From: Nansenia antarctica
Lineage: Eukaryota; Chordata; Actinopteri; Argentiniformes; Microstomatidae
Reading direction: 5' to 3'
NCBI GenBank assembly: GCA_963989245.1
Contig: OZ022339.1
Location: 20,973,563 to 21,037,562, forward strand
Length of the DNA stretch: 64,000 nt
The notes under the pieces were generated by a model that did not search any database, was not told the origin of the DNA, and saw nothing but the letters and a program-made list of their open reading frames with translations. Below, piece after piece: positions 44,231 to 55,190 of the stretch (positions within the stretch are counted from its first letter, which is position 1; every line of letters begins with the position of its first letter). The translations under genes were made by a program, and so were the position numbers.

Positions 44231-45492
44231 AGGGGGTGTGTAGGCAGTGGAAGGTTGGGGGGTTTCCCCCCCTCTGTGGATTTTCTTTTTTTCAAATCAG
44301 TTGTGCAATAGTAAATTTTGGTGAGTTGTTTCTATACAATTGACTTATGACATTAAGGTAATGAATAAAGGAGACAGCTACAGTATGTAGGTAGTAATCT
44401 ACATCTTTCCTAGCAGGTGGACCTGGTTCAATCTCCTTAGAAACAAAACATTACAGATGTAGCTATTCTCAACTCTAAATTAACTGCACTGTTAAAACGC
44501 TAGTATTGTAAGACCTCACCTGTGTCCTGTACTTGTCTCTGCTGCCCTTTGACCAAAAAAGGTCTATGTCCATTTTCCTTTTTTCCCCTGGCATATTTGT
44601 GTTACCAGCTCACCTATTAAAAGTGAGACGATTTGACAATATCAAAAACATGCTTGCACACACATGATAAGTTACTGACACACAAGTTATTGCTACTGGC
44701 CCCAATTTGGTACAATTATTACTGAAATTATTGAGAATAGAGACATAGTTGTATGTACTTAAACTAGCTGTTGTACCCTTTAATATTCGCTAACTAGCTT
44801 GTTAGAGTTAGCTTCACAATCGCGGGTGATGTTAGGTCGGATTTTTCACTAAAATAACATATTAGAACATGTTTGTATTACATTTGTTACATTAATATGT
44901 CACAACACTATTATGGCGTTTATACAGTTTGTTTAACCAGGGCTGCCAAGTTTCACCAAAAGTTTGGAATGAGATTTTTTGGCGGTGGAGCAACCCAAAA
45001 CTGTGCATGTTTTGGCAGCGGCGGCCCCTCTCTCCCACCCAATTATTTGTGCTAGTTTCCTGCAATTTTACATGTTGTTCATAATAAACCAGCACAATAC
45101 ATTTTAATAATTTTAACATTTGATAAAACAAGAGAAATTCAGACAATATCATATTTATGAAATCGTAATAAACAAATACAGTAGCCTACAGACTCTAAAA
45201 GAAAATGGGGGCCCCATCAACAGGACTCAGCCCCTTGGTCAGCAGCAGAAAGACCCGTGGTCATCATCTTATATACAGTGCATTGCTCATAGATGGCTAT
45301 CATGTTATACAGTACATACCAGGGTTTTTCCTGGATCAGAATGAGGCATTGGCGGTTGATGTTGTGCGCGCGCAGTTTGTATTTGTATTGTAAAGAGGAT
45401 CATGGACAAGGTTTTAACATTAACGTTACTCGTGGCTTGTTTATTGAGGAACGGGGCTACTAGCCAGAGTAGACACCTTGATGTCCCGCTTC
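44231..45492. other. marchf5 intron 2, A/T-rich
   Basis: No exon is recognised. CCAGGGCTGCCAAGTTT near 44938 resembles a hAT-type end but no matching opposite end was found. Confidence 0.4.
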
Positions 45493-45500
45493 ACTACAGC

Positions 45501-45604
45501 CAGGGTTGCCAGATGGGATTGGTCATTTCCAGCCTAACCACAGTCTAAAAACCGCTAAATCCAGTGGCCCATTCGGCGTTAACCAACCCCATCTGGCAAC
45601 CCTG
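45501..45604. mobile_element. 104-bp palindromic hAT MITE with 8-bp target duplication
   Basis: The ends are CAGGGTTGCCAGATGGGATT and, in reverse complement, CAGGGTTGCCAGATGGGGTT. ACTACAGC is duplicated exactly at 45493-45500 and 45605-45612. Everything between is short spacer. Confidence 0.92.
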
Positions 45605-45920
45605 ACTACAGCGCATGGCTGGTGGGGTGAGATGGAGCCGGGAGGATTTTGAGTTACCGTTGTGTGGATAAAATCACAAAAATGACAACGTGTTTCAGAT
45701 TACATTTTCTGGGTAAAAAGACAGGTTCTTTAAGCCAGGTATGGCGAGTGCCATAAATTGCCATACCAAAACGATGCCTATCGAGACACAGAGAGTGAGC
45801 CACACACTTTTAATGAATGGATTGAAGAGCCGCACACAGACAGGCAAAGAGCCACATGCGGGTTGGCCACCCCTGCCCTAGTAGCACCGCTTCGGTGGTG
45901 CTAGCTTCGTTAATAGGGCC

Positions 45921-47660
45921 CAGGGATTAAAGTTCTCCGTCGCTACGACGGATTTCCGTCAATTTTTTCCAAGTCGCGACGGATTTCCGTCAATTGGCTA
46001 CATATGTCCAGTGTACTAGAACCACTCTACTACGGAGTGTTTGTCCGTGAATAACACCGGCTATGCCCCGGGGTAGAAACACAAGACTATGGCTGGATAA
46101 GGTCTACAGGTCTCCACGGTCATTTTAAGCCGTCAACCAGCCCGCTACGACCACGGGAAGTCATGTTAAAAGTGAAGTTACTTCTGTTAAACTGGCGCTA
46201 AGCTAACATCGCTAGTCGCTAACTCCCTCCTGGCCTTAAAGAGACAAGCGCCCTTTTCTCATCTCAATCTCAAAGAGCTTCATTAGCTCACCACATCTAC
46301 ACATTTGGTCCCACACACTCCAGATTTGAACCCAAGGTTCTACCCAGGGTTAGTTACCCCTGGTAGAAAGCCCTTTGCTCTCAGACCTTCAGAACCCATT
46401 GAAAGTAGTGGAGGTACTCCAGAAGTCCAAATGCATCTCTAACCCTAGGAAACCCTAGGAAGCCCTAACCCTAATGGCATGAAAATGCAACATGTTGTAC
46501 TCCCTGTACCCCTGTACGTGTGAGAACATGTCTTTTTACACTAGGCACTTCACATCAAGCATTAGAGCTCCCTACAGGTTCCCGCTAGCTCGCGTGCAAG
46601 GCCTCCCAGGAATGGCCTAGGACTCTGAAAGTTGATTTGGTACAATGTAGGGATACAATCAAGGAGTGTGTAGAGTTTGGTGACTGTGACTCTTTCCATG
46701 CCCGTTCCCTGGGCCCAAACGTACGCCAGCAGCAGCCACCCACTTTAATGAAGGCTTTTCCGGCCTAGTGGTTAAAGGAAGGTTAAAGGACTTTAGCTCA
46801 GCAACCACAAGTGCCACAGACACGGTTCAGATATTTTACGAATCGGCTCGGCCCCACCGACAGGCCACACCCACTTTCATACAAGCCACTCCCCCTAATT
46901 GTCTAAGCCACACCCATTATCTGATTATTTGTATGTCAGAGTCAACCCTTGCAATAAGTATCAATTTTATTTCATGAATTGAAAACAGCATTGATATCAC
47001 ATAAATCAGAATCAGAATCAGAAGACTTTTATTGCCATGACATGTAAACATGTTAGGAATTTGGTTTGGAACAATGGAGCACGGTTTACAGCAGGACAGG
47101 TGCAAGACAGGACAAGACAGTGCAAACCAACATCGAAGTGCAAGAGTCATAATTAATATAAATATAAAGTGCAGAGATCAAGTGTTAAAGTGTTCATATC
47201 CAGACAGTCCAGTGGGGGTGGAGGGAGGGTAGATAGATAGATAGGGGGTCAGGTCAGGGGGGGGGGGGGCAGCGGCATTTAGGAGCCGGATGGCTGTGGG
47301 GAAAAAGCTGTTTGTATGTCGGGCCTTCACAGTTTTTAGGGACCGCACCCTCCTGCCTGAGGGGAGCGGGGCGAAGAGACCGTGTCCTGGGTGTGCGGGG
47401 TCAGCCATGATCTTCCTGGCCCTCCCCAAAGCCCTACTTTTAAACAGGGCCTCAAGGGGGGGCAAAGGGCAGCCAATCACCCTCTCCGCCGAGCGTATCA
47501 CATAAAAGCAAACTGGCAATAGAAAAGCTGTTCAAAAGAATCTTCTTCCCTTAAAACGCTAACGTTATAAAATACAAACATATAGTGGAGGTTAAAATGA
47601 GAATATGACTTGGCTTGAACACATTTTCAGTCAGGAGATTTTTTTTTGCTTTAATCCCTG
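45921..47660. mobile_element. Possible hAT-like element with CAGGGATTAAAG ends
   Basis: CAGGGATTAAAG at the left and its reverse complement CTTTAATCCCTG at the right. The left subterminal region repeats GACGGATTTCCGTCAA. No target duplication is visible, so the pairing of the two ends is tentative. A LINE fragment lies inside. Confidence 0.55.
46998..47519 (-). pseudogene. L2-like LINE 3' fragment
   Basis: On the minus strand the open stretch 47519-47178 contains SAERVIGCPLPPLEALFKSR, then DPAHPGHGLFAPLPSGRR and NSFFPTAIRLLN. This is the conserved C-terminal end of fish L2-type LINE polyproteins. The 3' end has GGCAATAAAAGTCTTCTGAT followed by short TCTGAT repeats. Polymerase and endonuclease are missing. 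Confidence 0.82.
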
Positions 47661-47694
47661 AAGAGTTAGCATCAGGAGACCTAGCCTGCATTGT

Positions 47695-49678
47695 AGCACG
47701 CGTTTAAATATTTAGGCATTGACATTTATCCCTCACTGCTGACTACAGCTAATACCAATTTCCAGAATTTCCTTTCTAATATAACACAGGATTTGGACAG
47801 ATGGGTTGCACTGCCGAATTCCCTGAGGGCTAGGGTTTCCATAGTTCAAATGAATCTTCTTCTTTTCGTGTCCACAAGAGAGTCAGTTACAAGGCTTGGC
47901 TAGATGTGGTTCAACCACAGCTGAACACATTGCTGTCCCTTCTCATTGAACTCTGCCAAGTCCGTTGATGTGCAGGGCTGCTCCAGCAGTAGGCACACCC
48001 AGTTTTGGGGTCATGAAAGGAGCGTCCACGTCGCGGCCCTGGGAGTATTGACGAGATCGACAAGATCGACAAGATCGACTAGATACTGCTAATCCTATCA
48101 CCACTACAAGCAAAAGTTCAAATGAATGTGCTCCCCCGAATTCATTTTGTAAGTTCTATGCTTCCTCTTCCTCCCCCCGCTCTTTATTGGAACGAATTGC
48201 CATCTGCAGTTACTAAATTCATCTGGAGAGGTAAACGACCCCGAATTAAATTGACCACATTACAGCGTATTTTAAACTTTACTATTGGGCTTTCACACTG
48301 CGTCCTCTGGTAACTTGGTTTAATCCCATGGCTGAGGTTTCTTGGCGTGCTTTGGAAGAGGGATTGACATTCCCTCTCACTCTGAAGGAGGTGCTGTTTT
48401 CCAACACTCCACCTGCTCAGTGTAGGCGACGGTTTGGCCCAATCATCTCTCAATTAATCAGTGCCTGGCGAGCAATGATGAAAACATGCAAACTGCCCTC
48501 TAGATGGAATCCCTGCTCACCAATATTTAATAATGATGCACTCTTAATTGGGGGGCGTCCGATTAGATTCCAACAATGGGCTGACAGGGGTATTCATTCA
48601 TTGGGCGATGTTATTGGGGATAAAGGTCTTCACTCTTTTGAAGAGTTACGAATTCAGTTTAACTTACCACGCTCCTCGTTTTTCTTTTATTTACAACTAA
48701 GGGCTGCCATGAAAACCTATGGGGTCCCATGGAAGGAGCCACTTCATAGGCACCCGGTGCTTGTTGTTCTGGACAGGGTGGGTAGTACGAGGGGCTTAGT
48801 TTCCACATTATATGGGTACTTCCTGCAGAAAACTGCCATTGGCAGTTGGATCGGTATGGAAGGTGGACATTCCGGACTTAGACCTAGAATTTGACTGGGA
48901 TAAAGTGTGGTCAGATGTCCTATAAACATCAAGGAATCCTGATCACCAACAAATTCATTAGAATTTTATTCATAGGACTTATATGACTCCTCGGAAGATG
49001 TGTACTATGAAAATCATAAATGACCCCAATTGTACTCGGTGTCCTCTGGGAGTGTCCAGAGGTTACAGAGTTTTGGGTAATGGTCGCTTCTAAACTTTCT
49101 GCTCTGCTCTCTGTGACACTCTGTGATCCCCCTTCTCCTTCTGTATTGATCCTCAATGATCTTTCCCTGTTACCCCTCCCTCAAACTAAAAAACGCATTC
49201 TGTTTGCTGGTCTGACGGCAGCAAAGAAAATGGTTGCCACGCGTTGGAAGCCTCCACATTCACTTTCATTTAAACAATGGGTTTTAAGTTTTTAGGATGT
49301 TGTTTATTTGGAACTCTCTACAGCCCGTATGCATGGTGCTAAAGAGGCAAATATTAATTTGTGGATATCCACAGCTGTCGATCTTAAAAATCTTTTGAGT
49401 TGAGTGTAGGTTATCACAATTGTAATTGACTGTTGTCCTCTGGTCCCTGGGGTGGGTGGGTGGGGGTTATTTGATTTACTTTCTTTTTTGTTTTGGGTCC
49501 CGACTTGTAATGTATGTCCCTAATACCAAGATAGCTATATTGTAATTTGTGTGTTGTGGTGTGGTTGTATGGGTTGGCTGTTGGGGGCGTTGATTGCCGG
49601 ATGTGGCCTTGTTGTCTTGTTTTGTCATTATGTGTGTTTTAAAAGAAAATAAAGAAACAGTTGATCACAAAAAAAACA
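47695..49678 (+). pseudogene. 5'-truncated L1-like LINE
   Basis: The region begins with codons for FKYLGIDIYPSL. Later it reads FIWRGKRPRIKLTTLQR (48210-48260) and RWNPCSPIFNNDALLIGGRP with FEELRIQFNLPRSSFFFYLQ (48500-48690). These are C-terminal blocks of fish L1-group polymerases. The frame is broken by several shifts and a scrambled part near 47870-48120. The element ends with AATAAAG and an A-rich tail at 49640-49678. It cannot encode a working protein. Confidence 0.85.
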
Positions 49679-49735
49679 ATAAGTACACAGTACAGACACA
49701 CCAATAAGTACACAATACAGACACAACAAAGACAC
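49679..49735. repeat. Short tandem repeat, TAAGTACACAGTACAGACAC type
   Basis: Two to three units directly after the A-rich tail of the L1 fragment. Confidence 0.8.
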
Positions 49736-50736
49736 CGCAGACACTAAAAGCAGCACATCATCAATTAATACAAACCTAAATCATACTAAAATGCATTACT
49801 TGTGTTTCTCTCTCGGGACCGGGCCTAGAGCTTCTGCAGGAGCAGATGTACACTGAATAGCCATGTCTCACAGTTCTGTTTCTGCTCTGCCTCTGAGAGG
49901 GATTTCTCAGTGGTTTGCAGTAGGAGAGGACAAAGCAGTTAGCCGTGGACACACTCAGTTTGGGCGAAGGTGGGGCTGATGCTAAGCAAGACCCACCCAC
50001 TCTGTCCCACTGAAGTGTCTGGTATTGTAAGTGGCGGGGCACTTGTCATTGTCATTCCTCCTTTACTGGCACTAGCGAGTTGGAACAGGGACCAACCTGC
50101 CTGCCAACCTGCCTGCCCGCCAGTGACGGAATGGGATGCATTTGCAGTAGTTTTTTTCTCCACCCAGTTTTAATTATCTTAATTATAGAACCTGCTGCCA
50201 GGAGCAGAAAACAATTGCTCAGCTTTTGGTTTTGCCAGCAGCCATTAAGTGTGACCTAGTTCCCTCTGGTTCGGATGGCGTAATGCTAAGGCAGGAAGAT
50301 AGCAGAAGGGATTCTGACACCGTCATCAAAATATGCCAGATTAATGCTCTCAAGCAACACAAGATCAATCTGGTTGGCAAACACAGGTACACTAAAGCAG
50401 GCATCTGGAACAGCGCACACCGGAGGCCAATATGTTAAGAACTATAGCCAAAATCTTTTCGCTATTGTGCGCGTGAGCCTTTTACCTTAAATCACCTTAG
50501 GAGTATCTAAGAAAAAGCCACTGCTCACTTTAGAATTGGAGGCCAATAGCCTTCCATCTCATTGCTTTTTCAAAATGTGTTTTCAAATCAGACATTTACA
50601 ATCAGACATTATTTCTGTGTAGTTATTCTCATGACTAGGCTCATTAAGGTTGAACTTTCTGCTGCCTGCATTTCCGCTGGATTTAATGTCAGTTGTGGCA
50701 TAAGGTGTGTTGGAGAAGTGGATGGTGTCACTGTGT
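49736..50736. other. marchf5 intron 2, nothing recognised
   Basis: Unique-looking sequence without recognisable exon or element. Confidence 0.4.
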
Positions 50737-51094
50737 CAGGGTTGCCACGCTACCTGGAAAACAGGGAAAACATGGAAATTATTGAGCCCTGTTCCATACC
50801 TGGAAAAGGCATGGAAACTGAGCAAAATTGAACATATACATGGAAATCTTGTGTTGTCCTGGAAAATTTGATAACATTTAATAATTTAAGTTTATTCTCA
50901 AATTTAAGTAGTTGGCTTGGAACTGTCTGTGGCTGTTTTAAATGTGGCTTTATCAATGCAGGGCTCGACAGTGCGACTGTTTTGGTCGCATTTGCGAGTG
51001 AATATATTTCTGTGCGACTTGGAAATACATTCAATCGCACCAGTGCGACTAAAAAACTGCTGAACTACTGTCATGCGCAGTCAAACTTATGTGT

Positions 51095-52047
51095 ATAAGC
51101 GATGAGGGAATGAAAACAGTGAACAGAAACGTGTGTCGCAGAAATGCTTCACGCGAGTCCTATATGCGCTTAAAATGCGCATAATGGGTATATGGGATAC
51201 AGCTCTCATAGTTCGTAGCGCTGTGTTTTGTTAGCCGCTAGCTGCTAACAGCGTTTGCTTCCGGTTTCATTACAAAGAGGTTAACCCTAGTGCCCCGCGG
51301 TGGTGTAGCGGTCTAAGCACTGGCCACTAGTGCAAGCTGCCCACCGGGGACTGGGATCGTATCCCAGCTCGCCAGATCCGGATATGGCTGGGGCACACAC
51401 GGGGAGCGGCATATTGGGCGGCCGCTCCCGAGGGCGGTATAGGAGTAGTTCCGGACAAGGATCCGTTGCGCAACAGCGCCCCCGGGGTGCCGGAATAACG
51501 GTGCTGGGCTCGAGGAGCCAGTCAGCTAGTCTGCCTGGCGGCCTCCTCTGGGACTGCCGGCCACGGGGTCGTGCGGCGGATCCTTCGCAATAGGCAGGGG
51601 ATAATTGGATGCTAGGTTGGGTTCAATTGGCTACCAAATTGGGTGAAAAAGGGATAAAATCTGAAAAACAAATTTAAAAAAAATAAAATAAATGAGGTTA
51701 ACCCTATATGTGCCTGACGCCTAACATTCACATGACTCTAACTTCATCTTTTTTCGGATTTCAATGTATGACACATCATTTGAAAGCTTATGATCTGTAG
51801 TTCCAATCCACAACACGTCACATTTGAAAGTGTTTATGTAATTTTTTTACATTTGAAAGTGTTTTGTTTATATATATTTATATTATACAATTTACCAGTC
51901 ATATTCTGGAATGTGTCTAAATGTTAAAGTTCCATAAGTATAAGCAAAATAAAGTAACAGTTTGTAAATAAATAGTAGCATTTAAAAAAAAAAAAAAAAA
52001 ACGTACCCGTGACCCAAAAACCGAGGTTCATACCGAACCGTGGGCCA
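51095..52047 (-). mobile_element. Partial copy of the 38345 hAT family, split by a SINE
   Basis: GAGGGAATGAAAACAGTGAA near 51103 and ACCGAGGTTCATACCGAACC near 52019 match, in reverse orientation, the inner right part and the left end of the element at 38345-39257. Terminal bases are lost at both ends. Confidence 0.7.
51290..51693 (+). mobile_element. tRNA-derived SINE with 13-bp target duplication
   Basis: A different family from the copies at 5835 and elsewhere. The head is GCGGTGGTGTAGCGGTCTAA (box A: TGGTGTAGCGG) and box B is near GGGATCGTATCCC. The body is G/C-rich and the tail is A-rich (TTAAAAAAAATAAAATAAAT). GAGGTTAACCCTA is duplicated exactly at 51277-51289 and 51694-51706, so both ends are certain. 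Confidence 0.9.
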
Positions 52048-52297
52048 ACTGAAATTAATATTCTTACTTCCCCTTTACATTGTGTGAGTCTCCATTTTTA
52101 TTACGGCCAAGAGCCGGTTATGATCATTTTGATATGTTATGATTATGATAATTTGTTGTCGTTGTTGACGAAAATTGCGCAATTTCCATTGTGCTGCCTA
52201 CTGAAATTCTTGGTGTGCTACTAAATTTTTCAACATGGTAGCACAGTGCTACCTGGGGAAAAGGTAAGCGTCAAGCCCTGCAATGTTGGTTGGCAAG

Positions 52298-53469
52298 TAG
52301 TGTTGTTCCGATACCATTTTTTGATCCCGATACCGATACCGATACCTGACCGTGCAGTACTTGCCGATACCGAGTACCGATCCGATACCACGGCGTTTGA
52401 AAAAAAAAAAAAAAAAAAAATGTTTTTTGAGCCGCATACTCACCTCGATGTAAAATTATTGCTAACACTTAGTCTGGCACTGCTCAAAACCTTTTTAAAA
52501 CAGGAAAAAATACCAACAGAGAGTGAATGCTATAGAACTTTTTTTTATTGTCTACCTGGTATGGTGACAAGAAAATCAACCCCTTATAAAACCTGAAATG
52601 TGGCTCTCACAGATGCCAATCAGTGCAATATCCATTTAAGATATAAAACAGTCGTAGTAGTAGTGCAACAGCAAGTGAACATTTACAAACAAAATAACTT
52701 TAAGATATAAAACAGTCGTAGTAGTAGTGCAACAGCAAGTAAACATTTACCGCGTGAGTACCGCATTTACCGCATTTAAACATTTACCGCGTGAGTACCG
52801 CGTGAGCCATAAAAAGGCGGAATCCCACATTGTCAACAAAGGAGAGGGGCAGGTCACAGAGCACAATCATTTCAGACATTTTCTCAGTCATCTTTCTTGC
52901 CATTTCACTCGTCGCGTCCCACTGGTCCTTTTTATGGAATGCGCTACTCAGCATTTGTTGTTTTGGTCCATCCGTTCTCTTGCTCGCTGTCGCTGCAGTA
53001 GATGACAGAAACTCTTCGTGCTCTTTAATATGTTTTAGCTTTAAATGCTTAATTAAGTTGCTAGTATTGAAACTGGCAGCTTTAGTGCCACCCCTCGACA
53101 CATTGAGACCGCAAATTGTGCATTTAGCCGTTGTACACACCGGACTATCCACCTTGAAATATCTCCAAACCGCCGACATGTTTTCCTCACTACACCTCTA
53201 CAGCATGCGTGTTTGTTTTTCCGCGATAGTGAAAAGTGAAAACGAAAGCTGCCACGCCATTGGTTGAGAGCAGCTGCTCTGGGAGGAGCATGCCTGGGCA
53301 TGTCTGCGCATGTCTGTTAGGAAGGCGGTGTCAGGTTACAGACAAGCTGAGAAAAACGCAACGTGGTATCGGGAGTTATTATTTGTTAGTACTCGCCGAT
53401 ACCGATACCAGCATTTTTGTAAGTATCGGTGGCCATGCCGATACTAGTATCGGTATCGGAACAACACTA
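52298..53469. mobile_element. hAT deletion derivative with 8-bp target duplication
   Basis: The terminal inverted repeats are TAGTGTTGTTCCGATACC at both ends, followed by several CCGATACCGATACC words. TTGGCAAG is duplicated exactly at 52290-52297 and 53470-53477. It retains a 131-codon open frame with a BED zinc finger on the minus strand, but no catalytic part of a transposase. Confidence 0.94.
52784..53179 (-). CDS. BED zinc-finger ORF, N-terminal remnant of a hAT transposase
   Basis: 131 codons. Residues 1-50 form a BED-type finger: SAVWRYFKV at the start, then the pair CTICG, then SNLIKHLKLKH with the two histidines spaced as in ZBED proteins. About residues 108-124 read LCDLPLSFVDNVGFRLFM, the conserved stretch that precedes the catalytic core in ZBED/hAT transposases. 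The frame then ends, so the RNase H-like core and the dimerisation domain are absent. If expressed, the product could bind the element's ends but not cut. No promoter is evident. Confidence 0.75.
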   Translation of the reverse strand: MSAVWRYFKVDSPVCTTAKCTICGLNVSRGGTKAASFNTSNLIKHLKLKHIKEHEEFLSSTAATASKRTDGPKQQMLSSAFHKKDQWDATSEMARKMTEKMSEMIVLCDLPLSFVDNVGFRLFMAHAVLTR

Positions 53470-53638
53470 TTGGCAAGCACATGGTTCATTGTTGCAAACA
53501 AACATTGATGTGCTTGCTAGCTAGCTAGCGCTTGGAATGTGTTGCTAACGGTAACGTCAATAGGGCTATAGCGCTAATACTTCCTGATATCCGCGAGTGG
53601 GGGGCGCAAGTTAAAACGGTCTCAGCGTAGGAACGCTG

Positions 53639-54024
53639 ACAAGCAAGATCCAGGTGTTTGTCAACAAATGCCTGCGGTACATCCTCAAGCTGTGGTGGCC
53701 CATCAGAATCACAAATGAAGAGCTGTGGAGAATAACAAACCAGGACAGCATAGCTACCACCATCAAAAGAAGAAAGTGGAGCTGGATAGGGCACACCCTT
53801 AGGAAGGACTCCAACAACATCACTAGACAGGCCTTGGACTACAACCCGCAGGGGAAGAGGAAAGCTGGAAGGCCGAAAAACACCTGGAGACGTTCCACAC
53901 TCCAAGACCTGAAGAACATCGGGGTGAGCTGGCAAGAAACAAAGGCCCAGGCCCAAAAGAGAGTGAGATGGAGAGCTCTGGTGGACACCCTATGCCCCTC
54001 AACGGGGTGAAGAGGACTAACTAA
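53639..54024 (+). pseudogene. 5'-truncated RTE-like LINE with target duplication
   Basis: The open stretch 53654-54010 reads RRKWSWIGHTLRKDSNNITR, then NPQGKRKAGRPKNTWRR and RVRWRALVDTLCPSTG. This is the C-terminal tail of fish endonuclease/reverse-transcriptase LINEs of the RTE group. CAGCGTAGGAACGCTG at 53623-53638 and CAGCGTAGGAACGTTG at 54025-54040 are a 16-bp target duplication with one change. The 3' end is a short CTAACTAA. Confidence 0.88.
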
Positions 54025-54084
54025 CAGCGTAGGAACGTTGGATTTACTCAGGAAGTGGTAGAAGTTTGACTGGTGGTCAATGCG

Positions 54085-54156
54085 AATGTGAATGAATGAA
54101 TGAATGGTCTTTATTGTCATTGCTACAGTACAGGTACCAAACAACGAAATTTAGGA
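54085..54156 (-). repeat. L2-like LINE 3' tail
   Basis: GAATGAATGAATGAATGG, then TCTTTATTGTCATTGCTACA and AACAACGAAATTT. Read on the minus strand this is the usual end of an L2-like element (CAATGACAATAAAG plus short repeats). Confidence 0.65.
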
Positions 54157-55190
54157 GGTGAATGTGTGATCTTTGCTACGTTAATAGATGATGCATTTAC
54201 CAAGTGATCAGTATTTAGCCTGTATGGTATATATAGTATATGTATGTGTGTATATATATATATATTTATATGAAGATGTTATAGCTAGCTAGCTACGATT
54301 TATTATCGAAATAATAAACAGCAAGCAAGATCCAAAACTAGGGCCGGTGGAGGAGGGCAAGTGTCACATTGGACAGACTACCAAAACAGAAAAATTAAGT
54401 ATCTTAACTACAGCAAGTGACACATCAACCTCTATTTCATGATTTTTAAAATATATAATGACTTAGATCATTGATCGGCAACGACACTATATAATTGTTT
54501 GCCTGACTGGCCATCGGATTTGGGCTTCTAATAGCTAAAAAGCAATACTGTTTTCTTATTATAACGTATAAAAGTAGCAAAGACCATACATTTGCATTGA
54601 CCGCAAGTCAAACTTCTAACCATAATAATATGGAATATTAATGTTAATTCTACCACCCAGAAACTGGGTCGACGGGCGGGGGCGGAACGTTTTAACTGTC
54701 TAGATATCATCACAAAACATGGTACCTGGAAAATCAAGAGGTGGTATGGAAAATGATTTCAAGGCAAGCATGGCAACCCTGTTGTGTCCCTGTCTCCGTC
54801 TGATGAGATCCCAAGTAGAGGGTATGCAGGTGCCATGGCAACAGTGCCTCATTGTGCCACAAGACAGTGGCAGGTAATCAGCTTGAAACAGAGGCTTTCA
54901 ACACCGCTACTGCGTCACGCTTTGTTGCCTCAACCTTTTGGGTTGTTAGCTTAAGTTATTTTATGACTTAGTTCAATAATTAATTAATAAATTCAGTTAC
55001 AGTTCTTTTCTAATAGTGGGCTGTGCCACATTTGAATTAACAATAGGCCTTCAATTTCCACTGAGACCATAACATGACACATTTCATCACATTTTAAAGC
55101 AAGATTAATATTTTTTATATTTGACTTTTTACACTTAGTAGGGCGAGGTCATTTTTCAGTTTGAGACAGATCATGAAACGGCAGATTGTA
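54157..55190. other. Rest of the hAT-like element and adjacent intron
   Basis: Contains AT microsatellite (TATATA near 54232-54262). From 55074 to 55138 the words CATTTTAAAGCAAGATTAAT repeat the subterminal region of the neighbouring Tc1 element. No exon is recognised. Confidence 0.5.

Larger units (their letters stand above)
50959..52280. mobile_element. hAT-like element with CAGGGCTYGAC ends
   Basis: It starts CAGGGCTCGACAGTGCGACT and ends, in reverse complement, CAGGGCTTGACGC. GTGCGACT repeats lie at the left and AGCACAGTGCTACC at the right. The middle is taken over by a partial copy of the 38345 hAT family, itself split by a SINE. Confidence 0.6.
50737..54781. mobile_element. hAT-like element holding a cluster of nested insertions
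   Basis: The ends CAGGGTTGCCACGCTACCTG and, in reverse complement, CAGGGTTGCCATGCTTGCC are inverted repeats. Both sides carry GGAAAA/ATGGAAA words typical of this type. About 220 bp at the left and 600 bp at the right belong to the element; the rest is inserted material described separately. No exact target duplication is seen. Confidence 0.65.

Noticed and set aside
46440..46480. Telomere-like CCCTAA words
   Set aside because: Only a few irregular CCCTAGGAAA/CCCTAACC words are present, not a (TTAGGG)n array.
51290..51400. A genuine tRNA gene
   Set aside because: Box A and box B are present, but an A-rich tail and a 13-bp target duplication show it is a SINE. The tRNA-like head near 25284 likewise lacks a full cloverleaf.
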